The notes under the pieces are model-generated. The model made no database searches and was not told the DNA's origin. It was given only the letters and a program-made list of their open reading frames with translations. From positions 1 to 64,000 of the forward strand of contig VWZL01001291.1 in assembly GCA_013396915.1 (NCBI GenBank): a stretch of DNA of 64,000 nucleotides, read 5' to 3'. Origin of the DNA: Stercorarius parasiticus (taxonomy: Eukaryota > Chordata > Aves > Charadriiformes > Stercorariidae). Shown piece by piece: positions 47,350-58,977 of this stretch (position 1 is its first letter; each line of letters begins with the position of its first letter). A program made the position numbers and the translations under genes.

Positions 47350-48700
47350 GGCAGCGAGCATGGCCCGCAGGCAGGCGCGGGCAACGGGCGGCGGGCGCTG
47401 GTTGCCCTGGCTAGGGCTCGCCTTGCTGCCGCTGGCCGTGCCCCCGGCCGCCGCCCCCCCCGGGGGTTGCCCGTCCGCCTGCTACTGCGTGGCCACCCCG
47501 GAGCTGGTGCAGTGCCGGTACGAGAGGTTGGAGGAACCGCCGAAGGAGCTGCCCGTCACCGTGCACAACCTCAGCATCGCCGGCAGCAACCTCAGCATCC
47601 TGCATCCCGCCGCCTTCGCCGCCCGTCCGCTGCCAGACCTCCGCCTGCTCCGCTTGCGCCACGACAACATCCAGACCATCGAGGACATGGCTCTGCAAGG
47701 GTTGCCCTCCCTCCGTACCCTCGACCTCAGCCACAACCCCCTGCTCTGGGTGGCCGCCGGCGCTTTCGCCGGCGTGCCGCTGCTGCGTACGCTGCAGCTG
47801 AACCAGGCGCTGCTGGCCGCCCCACTGGAGGACCAGCTCGCCTTGGCCCTGCGTAACCTCAGCCTGCAGCGCTTGGAGCTGGCGGGCAACGGGCTGCGGG
47901 CACTGCCGGCCGCCCTGCTGCCAGCCGGCTTGGAGGAGCTGGACCTGCGGAACAATTCACTGCAGCGGCTGACGGCCGCTGAGCTGCGGAGCTTGGAAGC
48001 CCCCGGCTTGCGGGGCCTGCGGCTCACCTTGGGGGCTAACCCATTGAGTTGCGACTGCGCCCTGCGCCCCTTCCTCGCCTGGCTGCGTGCCACCGCCACC
48101 CGCGTGCCCGACGCCCGCAGCCTGCGCTGCGCCGCGCCGCCGCCACTCCGCGGGGCTGCCCTGCTGCGCCTGCGGCCCGAGGGCTTGGCCTGCACGGCCA
48201 ACGAGGGCGGCGAGCCCGGTCGGCTGGAGACTGCCTCTTACGTCTTCTTCGGCATCGTGTTGGCCCTCATCGGCATCGTCTTCCTCATGGTGCTCTACCT
48301 GAACCGCCGCGGCATCAAGCGTTGGCTCCACAACCTCCGTGAGGCTTGTCGCGACCAGATGGAGGGCTACCACTACCGCTACGAGCAGGATGCCGATCCC
48401 CGACGTACCAGTGCCATCGGAACGCCCGGGCTCTGATGGCACCCCCGGCATCCCACCATCGCCCCTCCGGCATCCATCCATCATGACGCCCCTCGACGCC
48501 TCCGCTCCCGGCATACACCTCACCCCATCTCCATCCTCTTGCCATGACATCGCCAAAAATTAGTTTCTGAGGATGAGCCGGTCTCGGGGATGGGTGTTGG
48601 GGTGTGTCGGAGTGGGGAGCACCCTCCCCGGAGGGCTCCGGGCCGGCTCTCCCTGCCCGTGCCCTACTTGACCCCGTAGCGCTGATTCCCACAGGGGACT
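47350..48700. promoter_or_regulatory. CpG-rich island over TPBGL
   Basis: The sequence from the gap through the TPBGL coding region into the first part of its 3' flank is very GC-rich with many CG dinucleotides, as in avian CpG islands. The promoter itself is expected in or left of the gap. Extent estimated by eye. Confidence 0.5.
47360..48436 (+). CDS. TPBGL: Trophoblast glycoprotein-like, LRR single-pass membrane protein
   Basis: A 358-residue single-exon reading frame. Residues 1 to about 32 form a signal peptide with a Leu/Ala/Pro-rich core. An LRRNT cap follows (Cys37, Cys41, Cys43, Cys52), then about seven leucine-rich repeats (about 65-228) and an LRRCT cap (Cys231, Cys233, Cys257, Cys278). 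A transmembrane helix spans about 293-314, followed by a 44-residue tail. N-x-S sequons lie at Asn70, 77, 166 and 198. The helix and tail (YVFFGIVLALIG, then DQMEGYHYRYE and ADPR) match the 5T4/TPBG family, which is known to modulate Wnt and chemokine signalling at the cell surface. Human TPBGL is, from memory, about 380 residues, so this one is slightly short. TPBGL is preferred over TPBG because PGM2L1, on the same human chromosome arm (11q13), is the neighbour. The ATG has A at -3 and G at +4, but only ten bases separate it from the assembly gap, so an upstream start or 5' exon cannot be excluded. GC-rich codon use is strong. Confidence 0.9.
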   Translation: MARRQARATGGGRWLPWLGLALLPLAVPPAAAPPGGCPSACYCVATPELVQCRYERLEEPPKELPVTVHNLSIAGSNLSILHPAAFAARPLPDLRLLRLRHDNIQTIEDMALQGLPSLRTLDLSHNPLLWVAAGAFAGVPLLRTLQLNQALLAAPLEDQLALALRNLSLQRLELAGNGLRALPAALLPAGLEELDLRNNSLQRLTAAELRSLEAPGLRGLRLTLGANPLSCDCALRPFLAWLRATATRVPDARSLRCAAPPPLRGAALLRLRPEGLACTANEGGEPGRLETASYVFFGIVLALIGIVFLMVLYLNRRGIKRWLHNLREACRDQMEGYHYRYEQDADPRRTSAIGTPGL

Positions 48701-51700
48701 GGGCTGGATCCATTCCCTCCATCCCAGCGCCCGTGGGCAGGGGGAAGAGCATCCGGATTGGCCCCGCGGGATGCCGGTGCTCCCGGGAGGATGACGAGCT
48801 GCTTCCCGCGTCTCCTCTCCAGCGGCGGGTTTCTTCGGCAGACTGCGGGATGCCACGCTGCCAGCGGGGCTCAGCACCCCACACACGTGAGTGTTTGCTT
48901 GGCACATCCCGGGAAGCAGCGGGCAATACCTGAAACTGTCCTCCTGGATGTTCCTGGAGCCTGGACTTGACTTTGACCATGTACAGCTCTCTTTCCTATT
49001 AGATTTCTATTTGACAGATGCAAAACTTAGCTTGATTTCTTTTTCTTTTTCTTTTTTTCTTCTCCAAACACAGAGGAAAACACACCGTCCAGCCGCTCCC
49101 CCCGAGAAGCGATATGCTTTTCCGAGCCCCTTTCTCCATTTGGTTTTGTTCGATGACATTTCCAGCTCTTTCCAGGCACAAAACAATGCAGCTGTGTAGG
49201 AAACGCCTCCGCCGGCTGCGTGCATGTTCCCCGGGGCGTGCGGGGGCAGCCCTTTTCTGACTCTAAAATATATCCTAGACTAGGCTGTCTCAGCACTTTG
49301 TAATTTAAAAGGAGCAAAGCAAAAGCTCTCGACCTAGTTCACCCGCCCGTGTTTGCTTTAAAACCGTGCCTGTTACTATATCCTAGAGCAAATATATTGA
49401 AAGCTGCATCCACTCTATCGTCTATTTTCTATAAAGCTTCTTGCAATGATTTCTGAATATCCCCCTGGCTGGGGCGATGTTACTGCGGTTGCTTTGCCGG
49501 AGGAAGGCAGGTTTGGGCTCCTCTGTAGTTTTGCTGGTGCTTAAAAACTTCTTTTCCTGGGCTGGTTTGATGGCCAGGGATGCAGAGAGGTTTTTGCACA
49601 GCTCCTGCACAGAGCTCTGTCCTGATCCTTTCCCGGTAGCGAGGCGGGGGCTGGGGAAAATTATCCAGGTAATAGATTTCTGAAGCACTTTTTATCTCCT
49701 GGGTGGTTTGGTACCTAATTCATGAGACACTGGAGCGCTGAGCATCTGCGGATGCCGGGAGAGGCGGCGACTCGCAGCATTTCCTGAAACGAAGCTGCAG
49801 CTTTTGCAATGTGGCATCTTAAAACGCTGAATTTTGGTGCCGGGTTGAAAATGGATGCGTTGCGTTTTGATATAGCTGCGTTTGCCTTTCTCCATCCCGG
49901 GATGCCGATCCAGGCAGGGGGGGAAGATGGGGGCTGCATCCTCGCTGCCCCGCAGCCGTGCCGGGGCCAGCCCCGGTGTTTGCCGAGTATTTTGGGATCC
50001 CAGACGCAGGGAGCAGCAGGTACCCGGCGTGTTGGGTTTGTCAAGTGAGAGTTTTGTGGGATTTATGGTCCCTGAGCCTGTGTGTTTGTGTCATTAGCTG
50101 CCAGGTGGAAAGTTCTGCTGCAGAAAAGCATAATTATTTCCATCCCAGGCGTGCCCGGAGATCCTGGGAAGGAGACGACCTGGTGCAGGGTCCTTTGCAT
50201 TTTCCCCCTTTGCTTTTCCCCCCATCGCATTTTCCCCTTCTGCGTTTCCTCCCCTTGCGAGCCCGGTATCGAGGCGGGCAAGCCGGGAAAGGGGAGGTGG
50301 TGCAGAGCCATGCATCTGGGCTGTATTCAGGTAGGGATACAGCACCGGGAATCAAAATGAGTTTTCCGAGTGCTTTGGACTGGTCCTGCTGAGCAGGGAG
50401 CTGGTTCCCCACCACAGCCCTGTCCCAGTTCCCAGGGAAGCCCCAGAGACCCCCAGGGCTCGGCTCATTGGAGGTGGGTTGCTGCAGTGGAAACTTGTTG
50501 CATTTTGTGAACCTTTTCCTGATATTTTCTCCCCATCCTAGGAGCTTGTGGGCTCTGGCCCCACCTCACCACCCCACGCAACGAGTCACCGGGCAGGTTT
50601 AGGGGGGAGAAATCTCAGCCTGCCCCTCACCCTCATCTGCTTTCCCACCTCCTCCCTCACTTTCCCACCCCCGTGAAGCCAAAACCCAGCCCCAGAGCAA
50701 GAAAAAGGGCGATGGGGTGGATTTGCCCCGGGCTGCGATTCCACCAGAGCAACATCAAATCGTGAGGACGGCGCTGGGAAATCCTGGTGAGATTTAACAT
50801 CTTGCAGCGAGGAGGAGAAGTGCCTGGAGGTCTTTGTGGGCAGATGGGTGGTTGTTGGACCAGGGAACACAGCATCCGCTTGGCAGCGGCCGCCGGTGCC
50901 TGGCGATAGATAATGGGAAGGAAATCTGCCTCCGGGCAGACGGAAAAGTGGCCAAACACATCCTGGCCCCAAAGCCCTTTGGCAAAGCGGGTGGCCGGTG
51001 TTGGCAACTGGTTGTTCCAGCTCTCCCTGAGGTCAAAGGGAGGGATGCGGTGGCTTTTTGTCCCCAGGGATGAGGTTGCTCCTCCTTTCACCACTGAGCA
51101 GCTGGGGGTTCAGGTCATCGCACTCCCCATCCTCGCCGGGTGCACCGAGACCCCCGGGTGTGTGCGCCGACCCCCTTCGAAGAGGCAAAGTCCCATCAGC
51201 CCAGGGAAGGCGACGTGCAAGCAGTCGGATGCGGGTGGTTGGGTGGACGACCAGCTGTAGGAGTATCATTTTTGTGGCTTGTTAATGTTAATATTATTCT
51301 GTACAGCGCATACCCCCCGCATGACAAATCAGGAGGATTGGGGAAACTCTGGATTAGCGAAACCAAGACTTGTCAGCGAGCCGAGGCTCAAAATGTGCTT
51401 TTTGGGTTCCTGGGTGTTTAGAGAAACCCAGCTGCCATCATGTTTCCGTGCGGTCCCTTTCTGTGAAGGGTTTGGCGAGGGGGATGCAAACCTCCCCGTG
51501 CCCTGAGCCTTCGGCTGCTGCCTGAGCAGAAAGTTACCCCGACAGCTCCGTGAGCCGAATGAAATTCAGCATCTGTGATCGGAATCAAGCCAAGGATGCT
51601 CAGAGCCCTCTGCAGCGGCTCGTTGCCAAAAAACGGGGGGAAAAAACCCAAAAGGGCTGTTTATACACCCTCTGTATGAGGTGCTTGTAAGTTACCGGTG

Positions 51701-52925
51701 CTTTGTGACCCAACGTGCTCTTTCAGATCCACTTTTCCTTCCTTATTTCCCCAAGTCCTCAGCCTTTTCTTGGGCCGATGCGGCCAAGAGGCAAGCAGTG
51801 AGATTTAGCCGAGGAGGTGGATGTGGGTGCAGCAGGAGCGGGGGCCGGGCAGCCCTGCCTGCATCCTTCCCCCCCCCCAGGCCCCGCACACCTCCTTGGG
51901 GGGTTTTAGATGCTCGTGTCACTGGACCAGGGTGTCCCCGGTGTGTTTTGAGAAGCGTTTTTGCTCCAGTGTAGTGGAATTTGCTCCGTGGCGCCCAGAG
52001 CTGTAGAAGAGATGCCGAGCAGGGTCTCATTTAGCACAGAAGAGGCCAAAAATATTGGCGTGGCGATTGCTGCTTGATTTATTTTTTCATTAAGGAAATA
52101 ACTGGGCTGGAGCATTGTCTTTGTCCCCACACTGAGTGCAGGGGCTGCGATGCCCCAGGATTCGGGCAGGGAAGAAAATCAGCCACCGGCTGCCTCCCCC
52201 TTCCAAAAACACACAGATTTCGTAACAGTTAATTCTCCCCGAGCAGCTTCAACCCTGAGAAGTGTCACACCAGGTTCCTTCATCCTCCTCCTCTGTTTTA
52301 CCCTCCCAAACAGGGAGGGAGAAAAAAAAAATCTCTGCTTTTCATTTATTCCTTCAGGAAGGGCAAGTGGGAGCTGTTCCCCCTCGTGCGTTGGGGAAAC
52401 TGAGGCACAAACAAAGCAGGGCCAAGTTCCTGGTAGCGGGGAAGAATTTGGGCAGAAAAAACCCACAGAACTGGGTTTCAAACCTCGGCAGGGTTCAATT
52501 AAAACTCTGGGCGGCTTTGGGACCTGCAAGCCGGGGACAGTCCCCGCTGTGTTTATCCTTCCTCCGGCTCAGAGGTGGCCCGGCCAAAGAAATTTGGCTT
52601 AAATAGGATCCCACCTATTTATCTGTGAATGCTTCTAATTAGCCATTTGGGATAACGTTGGATGCCGGTGGAGCTGAGCACTGACCTGCTCAGCACAGTG
52701 ATGAGCTCCCAGTAGCAACCAGGAGGCGGCAGCACCATGGGGCTGGGGACCTGTCCTGGGGGAGAAGGGCCAGAAGGACCCGGCCTGGCCATAGGGAATG
52801 GGGTGGCAGGTCAAACCCCACCCGGCATGAACAGCGGTGTGACACACGCCCCCCCCACACTCCACCCACAGCCTGCCGTGGGGTGCCAGGGACAGGCAGG
52901 GCAAGGATGGGGAGGCAGGGGCATG
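48437..52925 (+). other. TPBGL: GC-rich DNA downstream of TPBGL, probably partly 3' UTR
   Basis: No coding exon is recognised. The first part (to about 49,400) contains a pyrimidine tract near 49,037-49,063 and moderately AT-rich sequence, as 3' UTRs often do. No canonical AATAAA was found close to the stop codon on the + strand; the clearest candidate is at 53,383. Open frames of 100-200 codons here follow from high GC and show no domain. No CR1 or LTR fragment is apparent, in contrast with the DNA left of TPBGL. Confidence 0.4.
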
Positions 52926-53061
52926 TAGGGCAGGGATGGAGGGATGTGTAGAGCAGGGATGGAGGGATGTGTAGAGCAGGGATGGACAGGCACGGGATGG
53001 GCAAGGGACAGGCAGATCAGGGACCTGGACAGGCAGGGATGGGCAGGGATGGGCAGTGGTA
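52926..53061. repeat. Short-period G-rich tandem repeat
   Basis: Units of 22 bases (GTGTAGAGCAGGGATGGAGG plus two bases) are repeated at 52,950-52,990 and grade into GGGATGGGCA and GGGACAGGCA variants. Neighbouring sequence is similar but less regular. Confidence 0.75.
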
Positions 53062-54307
53062 CCCAGGCAGGGCATCTGGGACTGATTGGAGCTGGGCTGG
53101 AAGGGACGTAGCTCGCCCCACCCCCAAAGGGGTCTGAACCCCAGCAGCTCCCCCCCAGGGCACCCCCAGAGGCTGCAGCCCCGCAGCCTCACGCCCTCCC
53201 TGCCACACAGGTCCCCAGCGTGGGGCCACCTCGTCCTCCTCAGGGTGGTTTTTCCACCCTGGTGTGTGTTTTCATCCGAGCCTGGCTCCGGGCAGCCCCG
53301 CGGGGAGCTGGCACCGCACAGCCCAGGCAGCTGGGGAAAGACGTGTTTCCACTAATCTGCCCCGATCTGGATTATTTTTCCAAATAAACCTGCTTTCACA
53401 GCTGTTTTAAGCAAGTTTTTGGCATGCTGGGGACAATGGAGGCGAGCATGTGTCTGCTGGGTGTCCCCGTGCCACCAGGCTCCCATCGTTTGCTTGGACA
53501 GTGGGGACCAGAGCAGCTCTGAGGTGGGTTTTGGCATCGCGTTACCCAATTTACGGGGCTGGGATTATCCCATGGCGGTTACTGCGGGCAAGGGGGGGTC
53601 TGCGCTGAAATTTTCCCCTATCAAAAGCCCCTGAGAAATAATTTATGTTGAGGGACCGGTGTCAGCACCAAAGCCCATCTCTCCCCACCCCACCTCCCAT
53701 CTGAAGCAGAGCTGGGATCTTCTGCAGCTCCCGTCGGGATAATAAGGCACAGAAACTGCCTCCAGCCATGGATGTCTGGGGTGATCCATGACAGCCCATT
53801 TCCAGAGGCTTGGGGGATCTCTCAGAGAGCCAGGGTGAGCAGGATCGACCCAGGGCAGATCAGTATTGGTCCCTGGTCCTGCATAAGGATGCAGCGGCAC
53901 AGATAACCCCGCAGAGACGCTCCATCCTCCCAACACTCGCCTGCCTGACATTTACAAATACCTATTTTTAGATGATCTTCATCACTTCTAATTGTTCGGG
54001 CTCCTCAGCCTCAGAGGACACATCCTCAGCTCGGATGGAGACAAAACCAGTCCCCTCCCCACAGTTCCTTCCCCTTCCTGTGGTTTTACCCCGGTGTAAC
54101 TGGCCCCAGGCCTTGGTAGCGGTGCCACGTTACAGCTGCTCACAGCTCCATTCCCTCTCCACCATGGTACAATTTGCACAAACCTTCCTGCTTCAAAGGA
54201 AGCCCCTGAGAAGGAACTTTCTGTGCTGCCCTTTTGGGGAGGTTTCCATGTTCTTCACAAAGAGGAGCCAAGATCATCTCTGTAATGTGCAAGAGGAGAA
54301 CCTGCAG
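53062..54307. other. GC-rich non-coding DNA
   Basis: No exon recognised. It contains the candidate TPBGL polyadenylation signal at 53,383. Frames on both strands reach about 185 codons or more through base composition. Confidence 0.4.
53383..53388 (+). terminator. TPBGL: Candidate polyadenylation signal for TPBGL
   Basis: AATAAA in the context TTCCAAATAAACCTGC, followed by a T-rich stretch (GCTGTTTTAAGC, then AAGTTTTTGG). It would give a 3' UTR of about 4.95 kb, which is long. A second AATAAA is at 56,029-56,034. Assignment to TPBGL is inference from strand and position only. Confidence 0.25.
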
Positions 54308-54540
54308 CTCAAACCCATGGAGATGCTGCTCTGCATGGGCACAGTGGGCACAATGAGCCCCAAACCCATGGAGATGCTACTCCACATGGGCACAACGAGC
54401 CCCCAGATCCATGGAGATGCTGCTCTGCATGGGCACAGCGCGCCTCTGAGCCCCAAAACCTATGGAGATGCTGCTCTGCATGGGCAGGATGAACCCCTGT
54501 GCCCCCAAGCCATGGGGATGCTGCTGTGCATGCACAGGCC
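54308..54540. repeat. Five-copy minisatellite of 43-51 bp
   Basis: The motif CCATGGAGATGCTGCTCTGC and its variants occur at 54,315, 54,366, 54,409, 54,459 and 54,510: spacings 51, 43, 50 and 51. Copies share CATGGGCAC and GAGCCCC. An open frame of 225 codons (53,972-54,649) runs through it; frame changes between units make a protein unlikely. Confidence 0.85.
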
Positions 54541-57009
54541 CAGCCCTTTTCCATCCCCATGGGACAGGTTTCCAGAGCAGGACAGCCCTTCCCTTCAGGA
54601 TGGCCCAAACTCACAACGTCAGAGGTGGGCTTCCATACACCACTTGTAGCTCAGGCTTGGGAGAGAAGAGGAGCTGGGGACCACGAGCACCCCAGGAGCT
54701 CGGCTTGGCCCAGCCCAATTCCTTGTCCCTTGCAGAAGAAGGGGACATCCCTGGGGTGCAGCAGTTACTGGGTGACATTGTGCCATTGAGGTAAGGCAGC
54801 CTGAAGGCTGGGGGGACCCAAGGTTGCAGCCACAGTCCCGGTGGACTCAGCTCCTGCCCTGTCCCTGCACCACGTGTGGTGTCTTCTCTGCCCGTGGCTT
54901 GGCAGGAGCAAGAGCTGCCCAGGCTGCCCAGCACAGCGGTGGCACCACGGGAGAAGTGTCCCTGCCACCCCCTTACCAAGGACCCCGTGCCCCACTGGTC
55001 GGTGACCCACAAGCAAGGTCCGTCACCCATGGGCCAGAGCTGGTGCTCAGGGGGCGTGGGGTGAATTTGGCTGTAGCACTGGGCTTTTGGGTGGTGTTCC
55101 TCCCTTGCTCGGTGCCTCAGTTTCCCTTTCAGGGAGCAGCACAGTTGAGGACCTCCCCTTGAACCCAGGGACAGGGTTTTGGGGGCTGCTGATCCCACTC
55201 CGACCCCAAGGCCTTTGAAGGGACTTCAGGTGCTCTGGTGTGCTCCGTATGTGCTCCACGCACATAGAAATCACTCCTTAGCTTTCCCCCAGTAACATGA
55301 CGGGAGGAAGTAACCCTCATCGCTTCTCGCTGCCCTGACACAAACACGAACCCACGGCCCCCACCAGCACCATGTCCTCCCATGGTGAGATGGATCCAAC
55401 CAGCAGGATGAAACCATGAGACACAGGCTCCTGAGATGTCTCATGAGTCCCCTGGAGAGCTGAGCCCCGGGGACAGGTCATGCGGGCTGGGCTTGGCACG
55501 TTAGTAATTAATTTAGTTACTAAATTAACATTTAAATTGACAAGACCTGAATGCAAAGCCAAGACTCACCAGCCTCCAGCGACTGCGGCTGCTTCCAGCC
55601 CGATGTCCCCAGACATGCTCCAGTCCCCAAAACCACTCACCACATGCCCTGGAGAAGGTTGTGTCCTGCTGGTCCTGCAAGAGATGTCCCCGTTCAGCAG
55701 ACCCTGGCCCCAGGGTCCCCCCCACCCTCTCGGCTGAAGGTCACCCCTTTGCTCCGCGCCCCAGCCTCAAACCCCGGGGGTGCCAGGCCTGTCCCTCGGT
55801 TGTCCCCAGCCTGTCCCTTGGTTGTCCCCGCAGCTCGAGAGGGGTGCAGCGGGCCAGCTGGGGCTGGGCACGGACTCGTGGTGACATCCAGCGCCCGTTC
55901 CTGCAATTACAGAGCGGTGGAGCCCGCGGGGGCTCAGCCATCGCTGACCCAACCGGTCCCTGTCCCCTCTGGTCCCTGTCCCCGCTGTGTCCATAGGTGA
56001 CACCGCCGCTCCCCTCTCCCCCAGCCCAAATAAACCCCTCCATCTCCAGGTCCTTCTACTGTTTTCTCATTTCACAACCAGTCTGAAGGCTTCAGGGGTA
56101 TGGTGAAGTCTCTCCCTGGAAAGCACCATCCGTGTCAGCGTGGCACGGGGGATAACTGGGAGCTAACTGGGGTGAGCTGGGAGGGGGAGAGCAGCTCTGA
56201 CGTGGAACATCAGCCTTGGCAAGGAGAAAAAAACAGCGATTCACATGCAGATTCCCCCAGGATAAAGCCTGCAGCCACCACTGAAGGGATGCAGGAACCC
56301 TCCTGGACATGCTGCTGTGCCCCCAGGAACCATCTTACATCAACCTTATTAAATTTAATATTAAAGTCAAACTGGGGTGAAATCATCTCCCGTCTCAGAG
56401 TTTAACAATGAGCATAAAATCCCCAGCACAAGGTGATCTCCTGAGGACAGAGGGACCAGCGAGAAGGTGGTCCCTCTGCCCTATCAGCTTTCCTGGTGGC
56501 ACTCTACAGAGCTGAAACCTTTCTTTAGGGTGAATGCCGCCCCTGGCTTGGACCCGCTCTGTCACCTGCAGTGCCCACCCCAGCTCCTCTCCCCCAGTCC
56601 GCTCACCTCCTCCCTTCTGTTGCTTTTCCTGAAGCAACTTCACCCCATAAAGATCGGCCTCTCCTCATTCCGGTTTGTGCCCCAAACATCCACCTCCCTT
56701 CCCATGCGCTCTGTGGTGGCACCGGTGGTGAATTCAGGTGACAACTAGTCCTTGGTGCTCTGCCCTGGGACACCTTCAGTGCTGAGCCCCTTGGAAATGG
56801 TATCACAGGAGACATCTCATTTAGCAGCAGCACCAGGACGAGCCTCCGAACAGGTTCTTCAGGAAGCGCCGTTGTTCCTGGGGTTTTAAGTACCCGAGTG
56901 GCACAGGGTCAATATTCCTCCCACACCAAGTCAGGAACAGTTATCTGCCAGCTCGGGTTTTGGGGCAACAACATTTGACTAAAGAAGACAGAAGAAACAT
57001 GAAGGATTG
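54541..57009. other. GC-rich DNA between TPBGL and PGM2L1
   Basis: About 2.5 kb with no recognised exon or interspersed repeat. An AATAAA at 56,029-56,034 (+ strand) could end a TPBGL transcript or an unknown one. AT content rises towards the right end. Confidence 0.4.
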
Positions 57010-57027
57010 CTACTACGAAGAGAATAT

Positions 57028-57033
57028 TTTATT
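57028..57033 (-). terminator. PGM2L1: Distal polyadenylation signal of PGM2L1
   Basis: AATAAA on the - strand, in the context TAATAAAATATTC, lies at the left edge of the AT-rich block. Cleavage would fall about 15-25 bases further, near 57,005-57,013. It is the last such hexamer before composition becomes GC-rich, so it is the best candidate for the gene's distal end. Confidence 0.55.
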
Positions 57034-58971
57034 ACTTGTAACACTTCATTCAGCTAAATCCACATAGCAATACACACAGAAATACTTCAGGAAAGTGCAA
57101 ATTCTCACTCTGCATTTGTAATATGCCCTAGTTTTACAGAAGAACAGACACCAGGTAAACAAGAGCACAGATCCAGAACTCCCCAGGATTCTAGCCAAGG
57201 AGATGAATGCAGCTGCGGGTACTTCAGTCACCTCGTACAAAGCTACTCTTGAGCAGGGAAAAGGCAGGGGAGGATGGAAAATGGTATCAAGGTGGACTCT
57301 AACCATTCAGGCGGCACCATGCAGTCCCCCCCTCTCTTACTTGGGGAGAGAAGAGGGCAAAACCAGGGGGAAAGACAAAATGAAGTGACGATAATATTAG
57401 TTTTAAAATTAAAGAGAATATCCAAGTGCTTTCTAAAGCAGACTACGTGTTCCACCCTGCCCCAAATGACAGAAACCCCCATTCCAACCTTGCGGCTTCT
57501 CCCTCAATACTCTGTGAGTTTCACACAAACACACCCCCTGAAACCGAAACCCCTAATGCTACAGGAGCCAAAGAGCAGACGCAAAGTGCTACCTGAGTAC
57601 CACTAAATCAGGGAATAACGTCAGGAATTTCAACATGCAGGTATCCTCCAACTAGAGATACGGCAACAGCCTGAGAGCAGTCAGGAACTGCCAGAGGCAG
57701 GTAAAGGAGCCCCAGGCTGCTGCGCGTCGTAACACACCTCAACGTCTGAAACAGAAACACATCGAACTTTAATTCTTAATTCACTCTGTGGATGACACAA
57801 ATAAGCACTTCCTCTCCTTAGAAGGAAGAGCTGGGTATTTAAAATTAAGGAAATTAGAGACCCACTCAGGCAAGATCCCGGTTCTCCTGCAGGCCAGGGG
57901 AAACCTGGCTCCTCGGAGCTGCATCCTCGTGGGATGCAAGGGCAGGGCAGGGCAGGCAGGACTGGCTCAGCAACCGGACAGGACACCACGCCAACAGCAA
58001 ACAAAGCAGGGTCTACGCCACCTCAGGCTGTAGCTAGAGCTGTGCTTGGAGCTCCCAGTCAAATTCTCCTGTGTTAAACACGCTCCCTCCTTCTCCTCCA
58101 CACAAGAGTTTATGATTCACTCACTCCTGCTGTGGCTGGAGGCATCCTTCAGAGTGCAGGAGGAGAGACACAAATACACCCGAAGCTACTTAAACCACAG
58201 ATTGGATGCTGTATCACAACTAGAATAAAAAATTCAACTACAAGCTCTGTAACGTAGATGTTCCACCTTGGCTGGCGACCCTCCTGTACTTACAAAGGTC
58301 CCATCCCAGCCCCACGGAAACACAACTTCACCATGTCTGAGTGAGACAGAGAGTAAGCCTGTTACATCAAAAAGGGAAAAGACAAAAACAAGCCCTCCTA
58401 ATTTTATTATCAAACGCTAAAAACAAATCATTGGCTGTGTGATTACAGTTTAAGCCAATGACCTGCTGTAGACCAACCTTTGAAAAGACGTATTTTAACT
58501 GGAAGCGCCTAGTAAACAGGATCCACAGCGTACTTTGATCTATTACCTGCTTCCTACTCAAGTTTGAAAAGCCTTTGTTCTTATCTGAAAAGTAGTAAAG
58601 AACAGCTGACAACCGAAAGAAGATTGTACACAAGCCTAACAAACTCTAACACGGCGTATAACAAAGTTACAGCGCAATGAAATAAGAATTAACAGTCCTT
58701 CACAGTAACAGAAGTAAGGGAAGCAAGATGAGAGGGAGATAAAGGAGGAGTTCCACAAATGGAACAGTATAAATATATCAAACAGTTCAAATACAGTAGG
58801 AAAACAACAGTAGCAGCAGCTTAAAAACAGCAATAGTTATTATACCCTTAAAATACATTCAACACATTGTGCCCGTTGCTGTTATTCCAAAAGCACTACT
58901 ACATCTATAACCTACTGCTCAACTCTATCGACGAGAAGAATCCCAGATACTTAACTCCCCGTATTCGGTTT

Positions 58972-58977
58972 TTTATT
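58972..58977 (-). terminator. PGM2L1: Possible proximal polyadenylation signal of PGM2L1
   Basis: AATAAA on the - strand within the putative 3' UTR, next to a T-rich stretch (A-rich on +). It could yield a 3' UTR of about 2.5 kb. Further AATAAA hexamers are at 58,413 and 60,181. Use of any of them is inference. Confidence 0.3.

Noticed and set aside
46885..47856. 323-codon frame crossing the gap, and similar - strand frames up to 240 codons
   Set aside because: They are held open by undetermined bases and by the minisatellite. The right part overlaps TPBGL in the wrong frame.
47482..48201. 239-codon frame antisense to TPBGL
   Set aside because: A shadow of GC-rich TPBGL codons; Arg/Ser/Ala-rich without a domain.
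47360..48436. TPBG (5T4) itself rather than TPBGL
   Set aside because: The tail fits the whole family, but the neighbour PGM2L1, the shorter length and the lack of the 5T4 C-terminal end favour TPBGL. Not fully excluded.
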